Part shown: one piece after another, positions 49,398-60,058 of the stretch
Layout of the letters: every line of letters begins with the position of its first letter
Position numbering within the stretch: the first letter of the stretch is position 1
Assembly (NCBI GenBank): GCA_004352715.1
Contig: SCFE01000075.1
Coordinates: 887,094-951,093, forward strand
Reading direction: 5' to 3'
DNA: 64,000 bases
DNA from: Hofstenia miamia
Lineage: Eukaryota; Xenacoelomorpha; Acoela
Position numbers and translations under genes: made by a program
The notes under the pieces: model-generated
What the model saw: only the letters and a program-made list of their open reading frames with translations
What the model was told of the DNA's origin: nothing
Databases searched by the model: none

Positions 49398-49792
49398 CAG
49401 AGTTGTAACCGCGGCAGGTCAGGGTCGGGTTGGCCTCAAAAACTAAGAATGAAACGGACCCGGGTATGCAATTTCTGCACAACGAGTCTATAATTATTCA
49501 AAATTTTATTAATAAATATACAGTCTTTCTCTTCTGTTGCAATATTACATCAACTAATATATTCAATTGCCAATACATAAAAAAGTAAATCCACGACTAC
49601 TAAATTGCAATTATCTCAAAAATTGCCTTAGTAATAGCAAGCGCTAATCAATTTCATTTATTTACAAAAAAATCTTATAATAATTTTGGATTTGACGATC
49701 TCGGGCAGGACCTGGGCTTGAATTGTACTAATTGTAACGAGCCGGGCTGGGCTTGGGTAATGGTTTCAAATCACGGCCCGGTTAGGACTCTG
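49398..49792. mobile_element. hAT-type MITE, family G
   Basis: A 395-bp non-coding element. Ends read CAGAGTTGTAACCGCGG and, reverse complemented, CAGAGTCCTAACCGGGC (13 of 17). Flanks GCATAAAC (49390-49397) and GTATAAAC (49793-49800) agree at 7 of 8. Both subterminal regions carry GGGCTGGGCTTGGG / GGGTCGGG-like words. Confidence 0.82.
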
Positions 49793-49829
49793 GTATAAAC
49801 GTTTAAAGAAAGGGAGAGGTAGTGCAAAC

Positions 49830-49890
49830 TAGAGATGCGCGGTAGCAGCACGGTGCGTTGCAGTATGATTTGTTGTGGTGCAGTGTGGTT
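49830..49890 (+). mobile_element. hAT-type MITE, family F (solo end)
   Basis: TAGAGATGCGCGGTAGCAGC followed by CACGGTGCGTTGCAGTATG resembles the ends of the family F copies and their subterminal GGTGCGGTG words. No partner end was found within about 1 kb. It begins 30 bp after the duplication of the MITE at 49398. Confidence 0.5.
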
Positions 49891-50925
49891 ATCTAAAGCA
49901 TAAAAGTGGTATACTATTTTATAGCAATGTATTAATTCGTTACATCATCTTATTATCAACTTGCTGCTTTGTATTTAGATACTTATATTTACATAAGAAA
50001 TATCTACCGTATATGTCATAATTTCATTAAGAGGGCATCATAGATTTGCGTTGCACTTGCTTCGAACATATGTAATGATAAATTCTGAGCTCCTTGATTT
50101 CAATGTTTAACTCTATGCCAATTGTATAATAAAGGGCTTGGAGTTGATGGATTGCAGCAATGTCGTAATTTTACTTAAGGGTTCTAATTGCCAAGATCAA
50201 ACTTAAAACTTTGAATTTTTATAAGATTAAAATAATTCAAGAAATAAACCTAGCGATGTAACATTTCAAATATTTCACGACAATATATATCTGAAATTAT
50301 GTTTTTAAAAGTATAATGAATGAATTTAATAGGCAAAACTTGGAAATAATACAGAAGCGTTTAGATACCAAAATCCAATCACCACGCTCATTGTTCAGTA
50401 ACCGCACCGTACATTTATGACGTAAGCACTGTGAGAAAGGCAATTACCACTCTCCAAAAAACAAGAATTTAATACATTTGGACAGGAATGCAAATTTCAG
50501 ATAAGTATTGCAAAACGGATATGAATGCTCCAAGCAGTCGTACAAGTGGATGGGAAAGCCCATTTACTTTTCAGCTAATATTAGACCGAATTAAAATAAA
50601 GTCCTCAGCATTTTATTGGATTTATAATTATTTGGGTCTCATAGGGAAAGGGAAGTAAACTTAGCTTTGGGTTAAAATATTAGGACGGGTTCTATAAAAT
50701 TATAAGATACTGACAAGTTGGGATGTGTTTTAAGAAGACAATATGAAGGCAATCAAGTTTTATATGAAGTCTTATTTTACATCGTATTTATGCATATGAT
50801 AACTATTTTCTTTTAATTTATTACGCATGAAAACAAACTGCAGCAAAGATGGCAAACCACTAAAACACTATATTATTAAATATTTTAAACGGTGAGCATG
50901 CGGAGCATAGGCTTAAAAATTGAAT
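49891..50925. other. AT-rich intergenic DNA
   Basis: Nothing recognised beyond possible worn remains of the family F element. Confidence 0.45.
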
Positions 50926-50933
50926 AGTTGGAG

Positions 50934-51045
50934 CAGAGGAGTAGCAAGCTCAAGTAATGTGGGGGGGGGCTGACAAGGAAAATATATAACAATTTTAATG
51001 CAATTTTCCTACAATTGTCTCTGAGGAGAGGGCGGTTTGCCACTG
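50934..51045. mobile_element. Possible short hAT-type MITE
   Basis: The left end CAGAGGAGTAGCAAGC is a typical hAT start; the right end (reverse complement) CAGTGGCAAACCGCCC matches weakly. Flanks AGTTGGAG and AGTTTTCG agree at 5 of 8. A G9 tract lies inside, near 50962. The right end is uncertain. Confidence 0.35.
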
Positions 51046-51053
51046 AGTTTTCG

Positions 51054-51814
51054 TGGGGTACGAATGCGAGTGGTTCTAGAAATTCAGAACCATTTATAAA
51101 CATACATTTATTAGGAACTCACCAAACCAACTACATGCGATTTGAAACAATAAAGTAAGTATGAAAATAGACACGAAAATTTATTCAAAATTTAAGAAGA
51201 CACTTTATTATGCTCGCAGAACATTTCTATATAATTACTCTAAGGAAATCCAAATCGACTAATAATCCAAGCATAATTCCTCCATCACAACACATCATTA
51301 CCATGCAAATAATATACAAAACTCAAGAGCTAATCAAATATATTATGTTGTCAGAATATTGATAAAGCGAATTTGAGTGGGCAAATAATTTGAAAGGCAT
51401 ATCAATCATCATTAAAAATGGTGTAGAAAGAACACAAACAGAAATGGCCTCATTAGATTTTTTACATATACATTGCATTGTAAGTGGTGCAAACTCATCT
51501 GGTTGAGTAATAACTCACTTTAGCTAATTTAACTAATGCGAAGTTAAACGATGTTTGGGTACTAATACTATTAACACCGTGAATTGTGTTGCAATCTGCA
51601 TTTTCGATTCACAAAGGGAATATTGCCAATTGCTAAAAAACAAGGCGGAAGGCATTCCTCCCTTGTATCATAATTACATTTTTTTCAGAAATTTGTGGTC
51701 AAGAAAATTGGTCTGGCCTCCTCAGAAAATATTGGTTTCAATCAAAATATCGACCCACTTCGAACTCTGCCAATGTCTCAAGAAGCAAAGCGTATTCTAC
51801 TAGGCCACTATTTT
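51054..51814. other. Intergenic DNA
   Basis: The plus-strand frame at 51555-51803 has no recognisable domain; nothing else seen. Confidence 0.4.
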
Positions 51815-52085
51815 CGTTATTTTCGCAACCCTAGGAAATCATCAACACTTTTTAAATTTATTTAAATAAAATTTTTTTCAAGCAGCCAAGTGCGTCTTGG
51901 GTGAGCAATCATTCACACGGTAATCACCACCCTTCTTGAACAGTTGAGGCTATATCATCTTTCGTTAAATTTTCGTTGCCAAACCAAAAGTGTAGTTTGA
52001 TTTTGAACAAGACTGGAACTGAAATTAACTGATACATTTTACTAGAATCGCTTTGATATGATATCGAACCAATGTAGGCTCTCAG
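51815..52085 (-). repeat. Coding-derived dispersed repeat, internally deleted copy
   Basis: This aligns with both outer parts of 45816-46405 in the same orientation but lacks the middle. The minus strand keeps FGNENLTKDDIASTVQEG and upstream PVLFKIKLHF, the latter shared with the longer copy around 46310. Confidence 0.6.
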
Positions 52086-54488
52086 AAAGAAAAAATTGAG
52101 TAAACAGAGGCAAAGCTGGGCCAAGAAGAAATGAAAAAATTAGTTTTATGTTGCATTTTGCTTTACAGTTTGAACAGGATTATTGAATTCACAGCCTTAA
52201 TTTGGCTTTGATCTACCCTAAGTTCAAAAGTAGCCTAGAATGCATACGAAATCGAAATTATAGTCAAAATAATTTTTTAACAACATTTCTAAACAAATAA
52301 ATTCAATAAAACACAAAAAAGTTCATCCGAAATTATATGTTATGAAAAATAAACACGAATTTTAAACAAAATAATGCTAATGAACGTGTAGCGTAGTGAT
52401 TGCTCAGCAAACCATTGCGAAAGACATTGCAAACTCAATATTAAGAGAACACACCAATTTGAAATAACGTAAACACGTGTTTGTAAAATTAGCAAAAGTT
52501 TTTCAAAAAAGTTATAATTTTATAGGAGCGAGGTTGAGAAATTAATTTTGGTCTTTGATGTACCCGAAAATTGGTGTTTCAATCTGAAAGGAATTGCAGT
52601 GTCTTAATTGGTTTTAAGAGAAAGTTGTAGTCATTATGCAAATATTCCTTAATCAAAAATAGTAAATTAAGCAATTTGTAAAAACATTGTTACATCTAGT
52701 ATTCATGTAGGTGTTTTTCGTAATAACTAATAGTTTTCCTTGAAATTCGAAAGAAAACTCCTATTAATTTCAAAGCTTTACTTGCTTTGCGTTTGAGGAA
52801 GATTAACTTACACAAGGTCTTGACGTATAGTAAGATTTAAAACTCAGCGTAAAAAGCGTAGGCTTTTAAATTTAGTTTCAAATTTCAAACAGATGATGAG
52901 CAATCAACAGCGTGCGGAATAATTGCATTGATGCACTTGATTTAAACTATTAGAGAGTAATTTTACTTAGGCAAAGGTTACCAATTGTAAACTAATTATG
53001 AACCTCATCATCACTAGTCTTTGAACGAAAAATATTGGATGCGCAAACAATTGCACAGGTTTGTGAAACTCCAAACTTACTAAATCCTTTATTTAATATT
53101 GTGAAATTTTTGAAGGGATCTTTGTTAACAACTTCGAACGTCTTTCTACTTGAGATAGCTCCAAACAGGTAAAAAAAACTGAAGATTTTCAACATCAAAT
53201 ACCCAGATATCATTTGGCATCTTCCATTAATCTTATTTTTGTCAGGCAATGCCAAAAGACCTAATCTGTGCAATACTAATTAGAAGGTTTCAGTGCACCA
53301 AGAGCTACCATAGGATGTGAGTGAATTTCGGCTTTAGCAGTCAAGCCCATTAGAAAAATTGACACATTTGAATGAACAAACTGTCGATATGACAACCCGC
53401 TTTTGCATCAATGTGCAAGAATTTTTAATTTTTTTAAGCAATCGGAATTCATACTTGCATTTGTGTCAAGTCGAGTTTAATGTCACGTGGGGTAGTCTAC
53501 ATAATTTAACCCGCTGTCCATCACCGTTGTAAACAGGAATTTCTATAACTGAATGGAGAAAAGAGATCAATGAAGTCAGATTTCTTTATAAGATTTTGTA
53601 CAATAATGAAACCGCTGTTTTTACCCCATAAATGAGAAAAAAATTATTATAATATGCATAAAGTAAATATAGGGGACATATACACATTAAAAACGCTGAA
53701 AATATATGCACAGTTGGGAGTAAGAAATAATTAGTACGGATATTGCTGTGATCTGTTCCACATGATCACCAAAATTGCATAGGCCAGCTGGGGCATCAAA
53801 ATGTCATATGAAAAACGTAATAAGAAATGCAAAAGAAGGGAAACTAAAATATGTGATGTTGAAAGCAAGTGTAATTCATGTCCATAAAGTTAATGACGTT
53901 GTCGAGGTTCTATATTCAATTATTTAAATCATCATTGAAAAACAAATGTCATAAAATGATTGATTATTGATAAATGTTGATAAACCTAATTCGAAATGTA
54001 GAAACAGGTTCGATTGAAACACTGATGTAATTAGTGATTTTTACTGATATATAAGTAAAACAAAGCAAGATTATTTATAAGCATTTTGTGTCAAAAAATA
54101 GGCGTGACACGCCATTTAAAACACATTAGTGCTCTGAAATAATGAACATCTCGTGATGTGCACTTAAAATGCCAATGACCTTATATGTATTATGACTATC
54201 ACACATTCATATCTATATGCAAATAATGATAAGGCAGTGTCAAATTAAAAGCAGCCTTATTAAAACTTATTCCCACTTTTGTGCACAAATGCAGAATTTT
54301 CAACACATCATCCCCCAAAATCAATAATCGGATTGTACCCAATATCACACAAATTCAAACTTCCTATTTTATAAGATAAATATAAAAATAGAACAAAGAT
54401 AGAATTTCGATATTACCTATTAACCGTTCAAAGTATAATAAAACTAATACAGTATTCACGAAATATATGATAATTCTAAACATCATTC
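52086..54488. other. AT-rich intergenic DNA
   Basis: No gene recognised except the weak secreted-protein candidate at 52992-53213. Confidence 0.45.
52992..53213 (-). CDS. Weak candidate: small secreted-type open frame
   Basis: A 73-codon frame (MISGYLMLKIFSFFYLFGAI, then SSRKTFEVVNKD...) opens with a hydrophobic stretch that could be a signal peptide, followed by a hydrophilic part with two cysteines in SQTCAIVCASN. That arrangement loosely recalls the start of a PAN/apple-type domain, but only two cysteines are present. The frame is short, lies among transposons, and has no obvious promoter, splice donor or neighbours. It may well be chance; the start is the first Met before the hydrophobic run. 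Confidence 0.15.
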   Translation of the reverse strand: MISGYLMLKIFSFFYLFGAISSRKTFEVVNKDPFKNFTILNKGFSKFGVSQTCAIVCASNIFRSKTSDDEVHN

Positions 54489-54496
54489 AAATTCGG

Positions 54497-54847
54497 CAGG
54501 TTTGTCCAATGCGGTGGGGACTCATGCTATCCCCATTGTTCTCATGGGATAGAGAGAAGAACTTTCACCGAATGGGATTCATGGATATGTGTGGGGCAAA
54601 TACTGTCAATCTAAACACCGTTATAAGATGGTTTTTATCTTTCTATATTATTCGCAAATAACATTCGCTTCCATTATGAGAACATATTTGCAATTATTAC
54701 AGCACCTCCATCTCAGAACTTGCTAAATTTGGCGAAAAAAGAATAAGCAAAATCGTTAGTACATGTATAGATATACATTCATATGACTTGTGTGGTGGTG
54801 AAATGAGGTGGGGTGGGGATCAAAATTCTGCCCCATGGACAAGCCTG
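54497..54847. mobile_element. hAT-type MITE, family H (worn)
   Basis: A 351-bp non-coding element. Ends read CAGGTTTGTCCAATG and, reverse complemented, CAGGCTTGTCCATGG, with 11 of the first 12 identical. GTGGGG and TCCCC words lie just inside both ends. Flanks AAATTCGG and GAATTTTT agree at only 4 of 8, so the duplication has decayed or an end is misplaced by a few bases. Confidence 0.6.
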
Positions 54848-54855
54848 GAATTTTT

Positions 54856-55986
54856 ATCATAGGGTACAATATGCAACTCCAGCAGCAAACTGGATTACTC
54901 ATTATAATTCTGTTCTCTAAAATGAATAATAAAGGGCAAAAAATAATTGTATAATGTAAAAATATGAATCTAGCTCACTGTTCAGGCCCACGAAATAGTT
55001 AAAACCAAAAAACATCTTATTTCAAAATTTGAAAAGCATTAGGCTTAGAATGCTTTATAAAACTCATTTACTCATTCTCGCATATTTACTAATGACTTCG
55101 TCCCTGATGGTTGGAATCTTACAAAAAACTTGTTTTATTATTATTACAACATTCTATTAAAAACTTAATTATTGACTGTAATGCAGGTATTAACTGCCAT
55201 GAGATGGATGGTGGGGATATAACTGAAATTTAAAATTTACCATTATTTATGATATGAAAAAGCATGAATCAGAGAGAAATGAGATAAATAGCAGTACAGT
55301 ACAATTCTAAAAACAGGTGCTTTTCTGCTGACGTAACCTACTGGCAAATATTAATTATAAGATTAAAGCACAACAATAATTTGTGTGTGAATTCTAATTA
55401 AATTTAATCACAATGCGAAATTATTCACGGTTGACATTTTAAAAAGCGTACAATCCAACAAAACCTTCAGCCAATGGTAAACAATTGCGTCATGTTGCGC
55501 TACGTCGACAACTGTTCGTTCACTACTACGAATACAATTCTAAATAATTATTTCAGCAACTAATCAAACCAGGCACGCTGTCAAAAATGCATTACCTACA
55601 AACGATTGCATCAAATGAGGTAATCTGCATCTGATAGAATGTAGACTATTGCAACACATTACACATTCATTACTCGAAAAATTTCACATTTTTAAACATT
55701 CACAACGCTATTTCACTGGAAATCTGTAAAAACCATTCAATGAGCCGATTATATAGAGCTATGAAATTCAAATGATCCAGTGTAGATAATTCAAGATTCA
55801 ATGACATTTAAGTGAAGTCTAAACTAAAAATTATAATGAATACTGTCGGTACTTTTACCCAACAGACCCCCCCCCAATGACTGCAAAAATATGTTAGATT
55901 ACCAATATAATAATTATACTGTTGCCTAATTCTCTCCTAATGCGACATACAGCAATGGAGTGTGACATTTTATGAACTTAAATGAA
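54856..55986. other. AT-rich intergenic DNA
   Basis: Nothing recognised; a C9 tract lies at about 55866-55874. Confidence 0.5.
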
Positions 55987-55994
55987 CTTAAGCC

Positions 55995-56823
55995 TCGGAG
56001 TTGGCGATTGAAATTTTTTGAAAACGATTGATTATATCAATTTAATTATGACTCGTAAAATCAATTTTCGATTCGATTATCGACCAAAATTTGAGTATAA
56101 GCTATTGTATGAGTGCAAGCCGAGAATTGAAGGCTTAAACCTACGCCAAATCTAGCATAATAATGAATGAAATACTGAATAATTTAATATGTGCTAACAT
56201 CCAGTATAGAGGTGTGCGTGATGTAGTATTCACAGCGGTGCGGTGTAGTGAAAATGAACAAATTTAATCTACGCTGCGGTGGTGGTGGAGGTGAATGAAG
56301 CACTATTGTGTAATTGTTGCGGGTCAAGGATATTATGACTATGAATTTCTTAAGATTCTGCGTTGTAGTCTGGAGAGTTAATTTTTGTGTTTTGGTGCGA
56401 TGACCAAAAATGGGCACCACGCACACCTCTAAACCAGTACAAAAATTAAGTTTATTAATTTAAATATATACTTCGATTAAAAATATTTTATGAACAAATA
56501 ATGTATAAAACTAAATAAATATATTAAATTTTACAATCACTAAGATAATTTATTATGAGAAAATTAAACAAAATTTAAATGCTTCCGGGAAACTCATAAA
56601 AATGATCTTAAACAGCCCAGATTCCCCCTAACTCTACTTTACACTTGCCAGCTTCTCAAAACTATCGTAATCAGCTAAGGATAATACATTAAACATGACA
56701 ATTGTCAATAGTTACTTAGAGTGAGGCGAAAAATGGAAGACCAGCTATAAAAATCGACCGATTTTCGATAATACACAGAAAAACCGATTATCGATTTTCG
56801 ATTCCACTAATCGCCCATCGCTG
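55995..56823. mobile_element. hAT-type MITE, family I, interrupted by a second MITE
   Basis: The right end, reverse complemented, reads CAGCGATGGGCGATTAG; the left end is TCGGAGTTGGCGATTG. They align without gaps and share GGCGATT. Both shoulders are full of CGATTATCGA / TTTTCGATT palindromic words. Flanks CTTAAGCC (55987-55994) and CTTAAACG (56824-56831) agree at 6 of 8. Without the nested element and its duplication the unit is about 596 bp. Confidence 0.7.
56207..56431. mobile_element. hAT-type MITE, family F (copy 2, nested)
   Basis: A 225-bp element with ends TAGAGGTGTGCGTGATG and, reverse complemented, TAGAGGTGTGCGTGGTG (16 of 17). Flanks ATCCAGTA (56199-56206) and AACCAGTA (56432-56439) agree at 7 of 8. 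It is in the opposite orientation to the copy at 42018-42240 and lies inside the family I element. Confidence 0.87.
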
Positions 56824-56831
56824 CTTAAACG

Positions 56832-58138
56832 CTTGATTCAGATTCTCAAAATATGACAATTCCAAGTTGTCCTAATATGTGAAATTACACTTGGTATGAG
56901 ATCGCATGCGCAATAACACCAAAAGTTATATTACAAATACAGTATTTTCAGAAGGACTGTGTTCTGTAGATGTATGTACAAACTTAAGCAATTGCTGAAA
57001 CATTGATCAATTAAAAAATGTTAAGTTTAAAAAGTTTGGAAGAGATACATAGTTTTAGAATTGGAGATCTTAAGAAATTTTTTATATCAAGCGGATACGA
57101 AATGTTAAAAGTAAAAATTAAACAAATGGAACAATATTTAGGATTGACATGAGCATTTTAGCTGAGGCATCCTCCATAGACCGCTTTTATACGTAGTGTT
57201 AACACTAAAAAAAGCAGAAATATGTACCTCTAACCACATTTATTATTTAATTAATTTGAAAATACAAGAGATTCTTAAGAAGTCTCGATGCTCTAGTGCT
57301 CAAAATAGTGTTTTAATAGCCTATATTTCGGCCAACTCGGATGAAAACCACCTTATCACCCAATAGAATTAAACACACCTCGGTTTTAGAACAACTAGTT
57401 AAATTCCATCAACTGTTGACTCTTTGCACATAAACAGTGCAAAAGTAAGTAACAGACGATAAAATACCTTTTTAATATCTTTCCCAAAAGTGCATTAACT
57501 TATAACATTGTGATATTTAATAAGAATGGGAAGATAAGAAATAAGCGATAAATGAACAAGGAAAATTGCTTGCTAAGAGATAACCATAAGTAATTTAGCA
57601 AAGCAAAACGGAAATAAAGAGTATTAATTATTGAAAAACAGGCCGAGTTCGTAAAAGCGTTAAGAGTGTTCTTTTAAACTTGTGAATCAGCATTAAAAGC
57701 AAAGCCGTCCAATAGACTAGAAAGCGATAATTCATTGAAAAACATTAACGTAAACGAAACCAATTTACTTGCTTTCATTTTGAAGCCTACACACAAACAC
57801 AGCGTTTAGAAAGAATTTCGATAATGGCAAGTAAGTTGCGTGTTCAATTTGAGGTGAAATTGTCTACTCGTAATGTGAATAGATCTAGAGAAAAGTGTAA
57901 TCTCCATAATACACGATAAAATACACGAGTATTTGGCTTAACTTACTCGAAATTGTAAGATACACGAAATAAATTGATATTTCAATACCCGACAGTACGG
58001 GGCCCCTCGAACGCCTGCTTTCAATATCTAGTCTAAGATCCATCAGCAGGCAGTCAGCTTACGCCGGAAAATTTAGAAGAATTAGCAAACAAAGTTTATG
58101 CACGATACTAGATCCTCTTACTATTGGTTGTAGTTCGT
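56832..58138. other. AT-rich intergenic DNA
   Basis: Nothing recognised. Confidence 0.5.
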
Positions 58139-58148
58139 ATATATATAT
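58139..58148. repeat. (TA)n, left flank of assembly gap
   Basis: A short TA run leading into an N gap. Confidence 0.9.
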
Positions 58149-58363
58149 NNNNNNNNNNNNNNNNNNNNNNNNNNNNNNNNNNNNNNNNNNNNNNNNNNNN
58201 NNNNNNNNNNNNNNNNNNNNNNNNNNNNNNNNNNNNNNNNNNNNNNNNNNNNNNNNNNNNNNNNNNNNNNNNNNNNNNNNNNNNNNNNNNNNNNNNNNNN
58301 NNNNNNNNNNNNNNNNNNNNNNNNNNNNNNNNNNNNNNNNNNNNNNNNNNNNNNNNNNNNNNN
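58149..58363. other. Assembly gap (215 N)
   Basis: Unsequenced, with TA repeats on both sides. Confidence 0.95.

Positions 58364-58394
<31 letters not shown>
58364..58394. repeat. (TA)n, right flank of assembly gap
   Basis: A TA run emerging from the gap. Confidence 0.95.
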
Positions 58395-58400
<6 letters not shown>

Positions 58401-60020
58401 TGACGAGTATGTGAATGCAGGCTGAAAAGTAAAATTTTGCGATTTTTTTACACTTTGCAATCTAAGGTTTCTTTACAGATACTATCATTAGAAATTGATT
58501 GACCACCGATGTATTTAGCTCACATTCTTCTTTGAAACTTGAAATCGGGCATTACTAAAACAATAAGTGGACGTGGATTCTGAGGTATTCGATAGGAACT
58601 GGTCTCAGATATCAATATTATGTAGCATCAAATATGTATTTCCAGTAATTAATCCATGGTAACCACGATTTTAAGTAGGCTTAATTTCTTCAAAATCAAA
58701 TATCTAAGAATTTATCATTCATATTGTAACTACAGAATAATATTCAAGGCTATATTAGGAATAAAATCTCTGGATCGCATATTTTAGCAGCGATAACAAA
58801 CTGTAAATGTCAAATGCGAACATATGTTAATAGGAACAAAGCATTAGGATTTCTAATTAATTTATTTGAAAATGGCACTCCCATTAAATGCAAAATAAAT
58901 ATAATGAATAGTTAACATCTTCAGCTGTGCTTGTTGTATGAGTAATAACTCAAAACTCTTTGTATTCGAATTTCCTTTGTGAAAACATGTTACATTATAT
59001 GAACTCGCATTAATATATGGAAGATCCTGTGTCCTCGAGAGCCACACCGAAAAGTGAAAGAGAAACGTTTCCATTGTAGTCAATTTGTGTGTGAATTTAC
59101 ATAGACAAGAACCAATGATTTGAGTAAGCTGTTAAGTAGAATGATTTTGCCCAAGGCTCTAGCGCGATGCAATGAATCTTTTTAGCGCATTTATTGAAAT
59201 AACCACACACGTCGCTCTTGACAATGCTATCTTCATTATTCACTGTTTAAGATTATGAAATTGGAAAATTTCTTTGAGATGCATAATGCACCTTAAACAT
59301 CTTTCACACAGTAAAAAAGTTAAATTTTTTTCTTTAGTTACAACATTGAAACAAACTTCATTTAACAACAAGAACAAACAACAGATTTAGAATGGAATAG
59401 TTAATAAGAGACTAAAATTTATTTTTCGCATATAAAAACATACACATTCATCATAAAAAACAAGCAGTGGATTTTCGTAGGGATAAGTCTTTTTTGAAAG
59501 CTGATAAATTTAGTCAAAGAAATATTACGTATACTTTTTGTGTATCAGTTCAATGTTAGAACTTCTAATTACTAAATTTGCATTCTTAGAAATAATTAGC
59601 AAAATATTGTCTCACGCCTTCTTCGAGAAATAAACGTTGACCGGTGATATTATTTGACTACTACATACAACGCGGTTTAAGCCTATGACTCAACTAGTGT
59701 GACAGCGTGTGGGTGGTAATACGAGCTAGACTGAGATTTGGAGACTAAATAATCTTATAAAACAGTACCTGCCAACTCAAACGCATCTATTACGCCAATG
59801 TGCGATCTAATAAACAACTAATAACGACGTTTGAGTGAAAGGATTTTATGCAAATGCTCTCCACAGTAGATCCTCCGAAATAAACAGTGAACAATTCATA
59901 TTATAAGCGTACTTCATGAACTCAATTTAACATTCAAAACAGATTTTTTGTAATAACAATTTTCTCTTGCATGAGAAAAAGAATCCATATCAATAATTAA
60001 ACCCTGGATTATAGTTAAAA

Positions 60021-60058
<38 letters not shown>

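Noticed and set aside
58059-58460. Open frames across the second N gap
   Set aside because: Artefact of (TA)n and N bases.
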